Source: Trichosporon coremiiforme (taxonomy: Eukaryota; Basidiomycota; Tremellomycetes; Trichosporonales; Trichosporonaceae). From it: DNA of 64,000 bases. The first letter of the stretch is position 1. Every line of letters begins with the position of its first letter. The DNA lies in NCBI GenBank assembly GCA_039545355.1, contig BCJJ01000007.1, positions 620,001-684,000 of the forward strand, written 5' to 3'. The notes under the pieces were generated by a model, which worked only from the letters and a program-made list of their open reading frames with translations, was not told where the DNA came from and did not search any database. Made by a program: the position numbers and the translations under genes. Of the stretch, positions 57,270 to 64,000 are shown piece after piece.

Positions 57270-60168
57270 CTACACGGTGGGTACAGATGAAGACAGATCG
57301 CTGAGGTCGACCTGGGGATGGACGACGTAGTGGATCTTGTCCGACGCCGTCTCGGCACTCTCCCCGGTCTCGCCTGACGGCAGATTGTCTCGGATCTCAC
57401 CGTGGAGCTCGAGCAGGTAGTTGTCCTTGGCGAGCTTGGACAGAGCCTTGCCAATGAGCTCACGCTCGTGCTCCAGGTCCTCGACCGAGTCGAACTCGTC
57501 CTCCTTCTGCTCGAGGTACCACTCGACAAGCTCGTCGCGGTCAACTCCCTCGCCCGTCTGACGCTCAACCTCGGACAGGTGCAGGACGATCAGGTTCATG
57601 ATCTCCATGTACCGGTTGTAGGTGATGCGCATCTTGGGCTTGGACGGAGGAGCAGTAGGAAGGCTCGAGCTACCGTCCGTGGTCGTGGCAGCGTTGTAGC
57701 TGGACTCGGCCTGGTCGAGCGCAGCCATGTCAGCGGCGTCGATGAGCTCCTGGTCCGTAACATCCTCCATCTGGGGAGCGGCCTGTCCGTTCATGTCCTC
57801 GTCCTCGTCGTCGTCGAAGTTGATGTCGTCCTGCTCGACATGGATGATCGACTGGCGAAGGAGAGCGTACGCCTCGCGGACAATGTTGGGAGTGATCTCG
57901 TTCTGGCAGTTGGCGCGGGCGATAGCTTCGGAGAGACGGATCATGGACTCGAGCTGACGAACAGTGATGCGGAAGTTCGACTTTCCAGGGCCACCCTCGT
58001 CCTGGCGGAGCTGAACGTACTTGTTGACAAGCACAGCCGACGCCGCAGACGTGAGCTTGGGCGAGAACGTCCTACCGTAGCGGATGTAGCGCTGAAGCGC
58101 CTCTGTGCTGAACTCTGGGGCGATCGCCGCGTCGCGGAAGCGGTGGACGTTGACGATATGCTGGGCAATGTGCAGGTCGACATTCTCATTGCACTCGTCG
58201 AGGACGACGAAAAAGAGATCGAAACGCGACATGATGGGGGCCGACATTGCAACGTTTGCGCGCAAAGACGCCTTGCGGTTGTAACGGCCACCGATAGGGT
58301 TGGCGGCGGCGAGGATCGAGGTACGGGCGTTCAGCGTAGCCTGGATACCGGCCTTGGCAATCGAGATAGTCTGCTGTTCCATAGCTTCGTGGATAGCAAC
58401 TTGGTCGGCAACATCCATCTTGTCGAACTCGTCAATGGCACAGATACCGTTGTCCGCAAGCATGAGAGCTCCCGCCTCAATGGTGAACTCGCCCGTCTCC
58501 TCGTCCTTGACGACGGCCGCAGTGAGACCAGCGGCGGACGAGGCTTTACCGGACGTGTAGACTGCACGGGGAAGGAATCCACAGACGTACTTGAGGAACT
58601 GCGACTTGGACGTGGAGGGGTCACCAACAATGCACACGTTGATGTCGCCACGGAGGTGAATACCCTCCGGAGTCTGCTTGTGCACACCACCCATGAGCTG
58701 GAGCAGGATGCCCTTCTTGACGATCTCGTGGCCGTATACTGTGGGAGCAATGCTGGACACGAGCCGCTGGTAAATGTTGTCGGATCCAACCATGACCTTG
58801 AGCTCGTCAATCTCCTGCTGGGTGAGGGTGTTGAGGAAGGCCTCCTGGTCCTGGTCTTCGCCCTCGAGGTCGGCACGGACGTCGGCACCACCGGCACGGG
58901 ATTCAGAGCTCTGCACCATGCAGGCAAGGAAGGCAGTCTTGTACTGAAGATCGCGCACTCCGAGCGCCTTCAGTCCAGTAACTCCTTGGCTCGCAACGCC
59001 ACCGTCACCACGACCACGGTTCTCGCGCATCATCTCCGCGTTCGCACCCGGGAGACCGAGCTGCGAGACATCGGGGACAACGATGAAGCTACCGGTGAAA
59101 GTGCACTTGTCACCAGCCTTAGCCTTCTCCACAATCTCGCCACGCAGAATGACGTCGAGCGAGCGAGGCATCGATCCCGTCGGGATTTCGTTTGCATTCT
59201 CCTGAATGCGCACCTTCTGCCAGTCCGCAAACTTCGAATCCTCAATGTTGAGCTGCCAGTACTTGCGGTTCTGGCAAGTGGAGTTTTGGCACATGATTGG
59301 CTCGGTGTACTTGAACTGCTGCTCAACATCGCGCTGGACATGGTCGCACACGCCGCACTTGAACGTTCCGCTGATGAGCTCTGGTCGGACCTCGGAGGTT
59401 CGGGTGACCGTTCCACTGATACTCATGAGCTGGCCAACCTTATCCATGCGGAGGTCACGGATGCCAGAGGTCAGGGGCATGTTGTAGAACGCAATCGAGA
59501 ACTCGCGGACACGAAGCGAGCTCGTCTCAACGCTGGGAGCGTCGGCGAAGGTGGCGGAGGTGTAGAGATAGGTTGGTTCGTACTTGCGCACCAGGTTCTG
59601 GAGAGCACGGCGAAGGTACGGCAGGAAACGGTAGTACTGGACCTGGACGGCTTGGGAAAGAACGGGCTCGCGGTCCAGAAGGTGTGTGTAATCAACATAC
59701 AGCGTCGTAAACTCGAACTCCTTCATGGCATGAATCTGTTCGATGTAGAACTTGGACCTCTCTGCAGCCTGCGTTGTGCCCATGGAAGCAGGCGTGTCGG
59801 CCAAGCCGATCGTTTCGGTGAAGCTTGCCAGTCAGCTGCATCCTCAAGTCCAATGTTTGCGTCACCCACCTCTCCAAAAACATCTCGAACGACTCGGTGA
59901 CCTTCTCACCGGTCGTGTCCTTCACACGAGGAATATTGCTTTGGTCATCGAATCGTGATCGACGTGGCCGGGTTGTGCCTTGGGTGATGTCCTCGCCCGT
60001 CTGAGCCTCGGTCCGAGGGGCGCCGCCCCGGGAACCACCGAGACCGTGCACATCTTCAAAGGCGAGCGGGTCAATGACGGGGCGGGAGGCCGGGTTAGAG
60101 GAGGAGGGCGGGGGAGAGCCTCCCGGCGCCGATGACGGCGGGAACGGGTGGGGGTAGGGGGACGACAT
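57270..60168 (-). CDS. MCM6: DNA replication licensing factor Mcm6
   Basis: Two exons (59870-60168, 57270-59823) give 950 aa. After a Pro-rich N-terminus comes the MCM N-domain with a CxxC..CxxxxC zinc finger near residue 256, Walker A GDPSTSKSQF near 498, Walker B ICAIDEFDKMD, and the arginine finger SRFDLFFV near 632. FRITVRQLESMIRLSEAIAR and the C-terminal winged-helix region mark the Mcm6 paralogue. Mcm6 is one of the six subunits of the replicative helicase. The 46-nt intron uses the weaker donor GTGGGT with a CTGAC branch; the join gives ..FLES|FTETIG. An MluI cell-cycle box ACGCGT lies 83 bp upstream of the start, fitting G1/S control. Confidence 0.96.
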
Positions 60169-60250
60169 GGTCGGTCGGGGATGTGAGAATGGGTGAGCTG
60201 ACTTTCCGCCGACTAGTGACTGTTGCTCTCATGTAGAATCGCGCGTCGCG

Positions 60251-60256
60251 ACGCGT
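60251..60256. promoter_or_regulatory. ACGCGT (MCB-type) element upstream of MCM6
   Basis: A perfect ACGCGT palindrome sits 83 bp upstream of the MCM6 start and 262 bp upstream of the divergent metallopeptidase start. MBF-type factors bind this site in fungi and drive DNA-replication genes at G1/S. One further ACGCGT lies within the metallopeptidase coding region near 60,633, so chance occurrence is possible in this GC-rich DNA. Confidence 0.5.
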
Positions 60257-60517
60257 CGAGGGCGAGAAGGCGCGCTCCCACGTGACTTGCATTCATTGCA
60301 GGAATGATTCCGCTTGTTTTACGTAACGATCCTGCCCTTCATGTCTGCTCACAGCCCACGGCTGACTCGGAGCTGGGCGACGAGCGGTGGCAATTGCGTC
60401 ATGGGGTCTCCCGCCGTTCTCGCCGGACGGCTCTCGCCTAGACCATGCTGGTACTCACAAGACACCGTGACATCCCGTTAGTCTCCTTCGCCCATCCCAC
60501 CACAACCACACTCCAAC

Positions 60518-63313
60518 ATGGCGGACCCTCGTCCGTCCACTGACGAAGGTGAGAATGCAAGTCATTCCTGTCACTGACCGGCAGAGAACGCTCCTCTCCT
60601 CTCAGGGGAGGATCACGATCATGGACCCGTCCAGACGCGTCGCAGCCGCAAGATCTTTGGCTATGACACGGGCATGTCCACCCGCGAGCTGATCCTCGGC
60701 GCGCTGGCGATCGTGTTCTTAATCGTCGCATCTACTTTCGTTGGCCTCTACGTCGCCACGAAGGCGCATTTGAGAAAGGACCACAAGCACCACGACGACA
60801 AGCCCGGTAATCATCATGACGACGATGTGAGTGGGAAACGAGATGCGCTACTCTCCCACGATCCCTCGCTAACCGAACAGTCGGTCTGCAGCACTCCCGA
60901 CTGCGTCCTTGCCGCAGCCTCTCTCATCCAGGGCATGAACACCTCGGCGGACCCTTGCGATGACTTCTACGAGTTTGCGAACGGCGGCTGGCTGCAGTCC
61001 CACCCCATCCCGGCCGACCGTGCTCTTGTTGGAACCTTCACGACTGTCCAGGACAACAACAAGAAGATTCTGACCAAGATCATCGACAGCATTCCGGCCT
61101 CCTCGGAGTCTCACACCCTCGATGCCGAGCACGACAACCTTCGCAAGCTCAAGGACACCTATCTCAGCTGCATGAACACGGTAAGCTTTGTGATCACTCT
61201 CCAGAGCTGATGTCAGGACCTCCTCAATGAGCTCGGCGATAAGCCCATTCAGCCCCTTGTCAAGCACGTTCTAGGCACGTTCGGTGATTTCGATGTTCCT
61301 CTCGAGGGCGACAACGCTTCGTTTGCTGCTCCTTCGTACCTCGGCAAGTGGAACCAGGCGTACGAGATCCCTGAGTCTCTCCGCGCCGTTGCCAACGAGA
61401 ACTCCGAGATCCTGGCCAACATCCGTGAGGGCCGTCACCATGGACTTGAGAAGCCTGCGGGCCGCCCGGCCTTTGATGCCCTTGGCGGTGGCCCTGCTGT
61501 GGATAAGAAGAGGACTGAGAAGATCACCGATGTCTTGGCCTTCCTCCACGCTCGCGACGTCGATGTGCTCTTCAACTTTGCCATCGAGGGAGATGCCGGA
61601 GGCGAGAACTCTCAGATTCAGTCTCTCTGGTTCTACCAGTCGTTCGGCGGCCTGCCTGCCAAGGAGTACTACGAGGAGCCGGAGATTATGGATCTCTACA
61701 CTCAGGTCGTCGGAGACATGCTCGCCGCCGTTGCTAGTGGTGGCAAGAAGGAGCAGCGCGATCTCCTGGCTTCCATCGCGGAGGGCGCTATGGAGGCTGT
61801 CGAGGAGGGTGCCGAGACCTGGCCCTGGCCCTGGCCCGGAAGCGACGACGAGCCCCCCGCCGAGGAGCCTCTCGAGACTCGCATGAAGAAGCTCGCCACT
61901 AAGGTTGTTGAGTTTGAGCGTCAGATCGTTAAGGCCGGTGGCGACCTCGAGTACCTCTTCAACCCCCATTACTCGTACAACCCTGTTCCTACGTCCGTGG
62001 TCGACCAGTACCTCTCGTTCGTCGACATCAACCAGTACCTCTCGGCGATGGCGCCTCGCACGCGCCCTCAGAAGATTACCGTCACCTACCCTCCGTACCT
62101 GAAGGCCATCGACAAGCTTGTCGGTGAGGTGTCTGACCCCGTCCTCTCGGCCTACTTTGTCACCAAGCTTGCCCTCCAGTGGTACGGTGCCCTTGGCCCC
62201 AAGACCCCCCTGTTCGCCGCTGGCCACCGCCTGTCCAACTTCCTGAAGGGCATCAAGCCCGACCAGATGCAGGACCGCCAGGACGTATGCCTGAGCTCCA
62301 TTGACCTGGTCGGCTTCATCGCCGGCCGCGAGTATGTCAAGGCAGCCTTCTCCAAGGAAGCCAAGGAGGATGCGACCGGCATCATCCAGAACATTGTCAA
62401 CGAGTTCCACGACGAGCTCCCGCACATCAAGTGGATGGACGAGAAGAGCGCCAAGGCCGCGCAGAAGAAGGCCGCCGCTCTGATCCCCAAGGTCGGCTAC
62501 CCGCTGAACCCCAACACCGAGGACCCCGAGTCGCTGAAGAGCTGGTACCGCGCCGTCGACATCAAGCCCGACACGTACTTTTACAACAACATTGCCGCGA
62601 CGCTCGCGAACAACGCGCGCACCTGGGGCGGCCTCGGTCGCGAGCGCAACCGCAACTCGTGGGAGATGTACCCCCAGACTGTGAACGCGTACTACAGCCC
62701 TCCGGACGGCGAGATCGTCTTCCCGGCCGGCATCCTCCAGCCCCCGTTCTACTCGTACAGCTGGCCCAAGAGCCTGAACTACGGCTCCTTCGGTGCGGTG
62801 GCAGCGCACGAGCTGACGCACGCTTTCGACAACTCGGGCGCGCAGTACGACGACAAGGGCCGCCTGCGCGACTGGTGGACGAACAAGACGGTCGCCAACT
62901 TCGAGACGCGCGCCCAGTGCATCGCCAAGCAGTACTCGCAGTACTACGTCCTGGACGACAAGGGCAACAAGGTGCACGTCAACGGCAACCTGACGAACGG
63001 CGAGGACATTGGCGACTCCGGGCTGAAGCAGGCGTACAACGCCTGGAAGAAGGTCGAGGAGGACAAGCCGTCCCCCGCCCACCTCCCCGGCCTCAAGTAC
63101 GATGAGGAGCAGCTCTTCTTCATCGCCTACGCCCGCAGCTGGGCCCAGGTCACCCGCCCCGCCACCGCCGTCGCGCGCATCAGGACCGACCCCCATTCCC
63201 CGCCCTACTGGCGCGCAACCGGCACGCTCCGCAACCTCGACGCCTTCCACAAGGCCTTCCAGTGCAAGAAGGGCACAAAGATGAACCCCGACAAGCAGTG
63301 CAAGCTCTGGTAG
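60518..63313 (+). CDS. M13 (neprilysin-family) metallopeptidase, type II membrane protein
   Basis: Four exons (60518-60548, 60585-60826, 60881-61180, 61217-63313) give 889 aa. A single transmembrane helix lies near residues 45-67 (LILGALAIVFLIVASTFVGL), preceded by a short cytosolic tail with basic TRRSRK, followed by a His/Asp-rich stalk and the M13_N domain (DPCDDFYEFANGGWL). The zinc site HELTH is near residue 721, with the third-ligand segment GEDIGDSG near 786 where most relatives have GENIADNGG; the Glu and Asp are kept. The end CKKGTKMNPDKQCKLW is the usual M13 tail. The enzyme should cleave peptides outside the cell or in a vesicle lumen. The 36-nt third intron runs GTAAGCT to AGCTGATGTCAG. 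Confidence 0.92.
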
Positions 63314-63432
63314 TTGCGGAAGAACGGACAGTTGATAGGATCGAAGTTGGCAGAATGCAGAACTGGACAGTTGCAACAGTGCAGTGCTAGGTGTCGGTGT
63401 AGTGTACATTGACCTAAAGACCTAATGTCTAC

Positions 63433-64000
63433 TTAAGCTTTATCCTTCTCCGCGTCGGCGTCAGTGGTGGCCGATTCGGCAGGCTTCTCCTCTGCCTTCT
63501 CGGCCGTCTCGGAGACGTCCTTAGCCTCGGAAGTCTCGATGGAGTCGGCGGGCTCAGATTGAGCCGGCTCCTCCTTCTCACCCGGCTTCTCGGGCGACTT
63601 GGACCCCTCCTTTTCCCCCGGCTTCTCCTCCGCCGTCTCCGTCTTCTCCGCATCAGCCATGACGGCGTCGCCGCCGTCAACACTCTCAGCGCGAGCGGGT
63701 AAGGGCGCAATCTCGCGGTCCTCGTCCTTGATCACCGTCGTCGAGCTGAGGGGTTCGGGTCGGCTGTGCATCCCATGCGGCGTCATGTTGCCCGCCTCTC
63801 CGCGCCCGGTGGCGATCTCGCCCTCGTCCGCCCCATTCGTGTGAGCGAGGGGGCCGGCATCGAGCTCATCCACGCGGCCCAGATACGGCTCGTTACCAGG
63901 GTTGCTTGCCTCGGTGTCGCCCTCCTCCTCCGGCTCGGGGGTCGGCGAGCGCCCGCCCCCATTCTGCGGCTGCTGGGGCGCGAACACGCCATTCGACCCC
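63433..64000 (-). CDS. 3' end of an acidic disordered protein (partial, runs off the window)
   Basis: The open frame continues past the window edge, so only the last 189 or so codons are seen. They are rich in Glu, Ala, Pro, Lys and Ser, with repeated EKPGEKE units (KPGEKEGSKSPEKPGEKEE) and a valine-lysine-acidic patch (TTVIKDED) that could be a sumoylation site. No folded domain is visible. The gene ends 119 bp from the stop of the convergent metallopeptidase gene. Its identity must come from the part outside the window. Confidence 0.7.
   Translation of the reverse strand, partial: GSNGVFAPQQPQNGGGRSPTPEPEEEGDTEASNPGNEPYLGRVDELDAGPLAHTNGADEGEIATGRGEAGNMTPHGMHSRPEPLSSTTVIKDEDREIAPLPARAESVDGGDAVMADAEKTETAEEKPGEKEGSKSPEKPGEKEEPAQSEPADSIETSEAKDVSETAEKAEEKPAESATTDADAEKDKA

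Noticed and set aside
57402..59900. An 832-codon open frame on the plus strand opposite MCM6
   Set aside because: It is the antisense shadow of MCM6. Strong G/C third positions suppress stops on the opposite strand; the MCM motifs are on the minus strand.
61271..63409. A 712-codon open frame on the minus strand opposite the M13 peptidase
   Set aside because: Antisense shadow of a conserved gene with a valine/leucine/glycine-rich nonsense composition and no motif.
1..64000. CRISPR arrays, insertion sequences, rRNA or retrotransposons
   Set aside because: No direct repeats with regular spacers, no transposase or reverse-transcriptase motifs and no long terminal repeats were seen by eye.

Overview
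The window looks like a nuclear chromosome segment of a basidiomycetous yeast or fungus. The conserved proteins are eukaryotic and fungal in type (MCM6, Rpn9, GH17 glucanase, allantoate-type permease, mitochondrial phosphate carrier). The genes are GC-rich and carry short introns of about 34-50 nt with GTRAGY donors and a CTRAC branch site a few bases before the AG. That architecture suggests Tremellomycetes, perhaps Trichosporonales; the placement is inference, since no rRNA or marker gene is present.

Layout. 1-3.9 kb: no supported gene. 3.9-5.0 kb (-): a LAMTOR1/Meh1-like lysosome/vacuole anchor. 6.0-7.6 kb (-): a mitochondrial PhyH/DUF1479-like protein. 9.1-10.4 kb (+): a small secreted, probably GPI-anchored cysteine protein. 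10.6-14.5 kb (-): an eight-exon Ser/Thr kinase. 15.9-17.8 kb (-): a manganese-type CDF transporter. 19.6-26.1 kb (+): glutamate-cysteine ligase, then a WDR48/Bun107-like WD40 protein, convergent with a PDCD2/Tsr4 protein (26.4-27.6 kb, -). 28.9-30.2 kb (+): a disordered hypothetical protein. 32.0-34.1 kb (+): a type II membrane GH17 beta-glucanase. 34.6-37.7 kb (+): the most unusual locus, described below. 38.9-42.5 kb (-): mitochondrial phosphate carrier and CCDC47-like ER protein. 44.4-47.6 kb: an ACS-family permease convergent with a cyclase-family hydrolase. 47.6-51.2 kb: gene-poor. 51.2-53.8 kb (+): two small hypothetical proteins. 54.7-63.3 kb: a compact housekeeping block (Rpn9, uL10m, MCM6, M13 metallopeptidase). 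63.4-64.0 kb (-): the 3' end of an acidic, disordered protein.

The standout is 34,641-37,651. About 3 kb is filled with roughly 35 closely spaced introns of about 33-43 nt, nearly all with GTGAGCT/GTAAGCT-like donors and AGCTGACnnCAG-like acceptors. They separate exons as short as 6 nt. Removing them leaves one open frame of about 552 codons. In the first 13 exons the frame stays open with almost no freedom in splice-site choice; further downstream some joins were chosen partly by frame. I recognise no domain in the product. It may be an orphan microexon gene or a heavily spliced non-coding transcript; RNA data would decide.

Gene positions and splice joins were read by eye from consensus sites and frame continuity. 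Family names rest on remembered motifs, not on a search.
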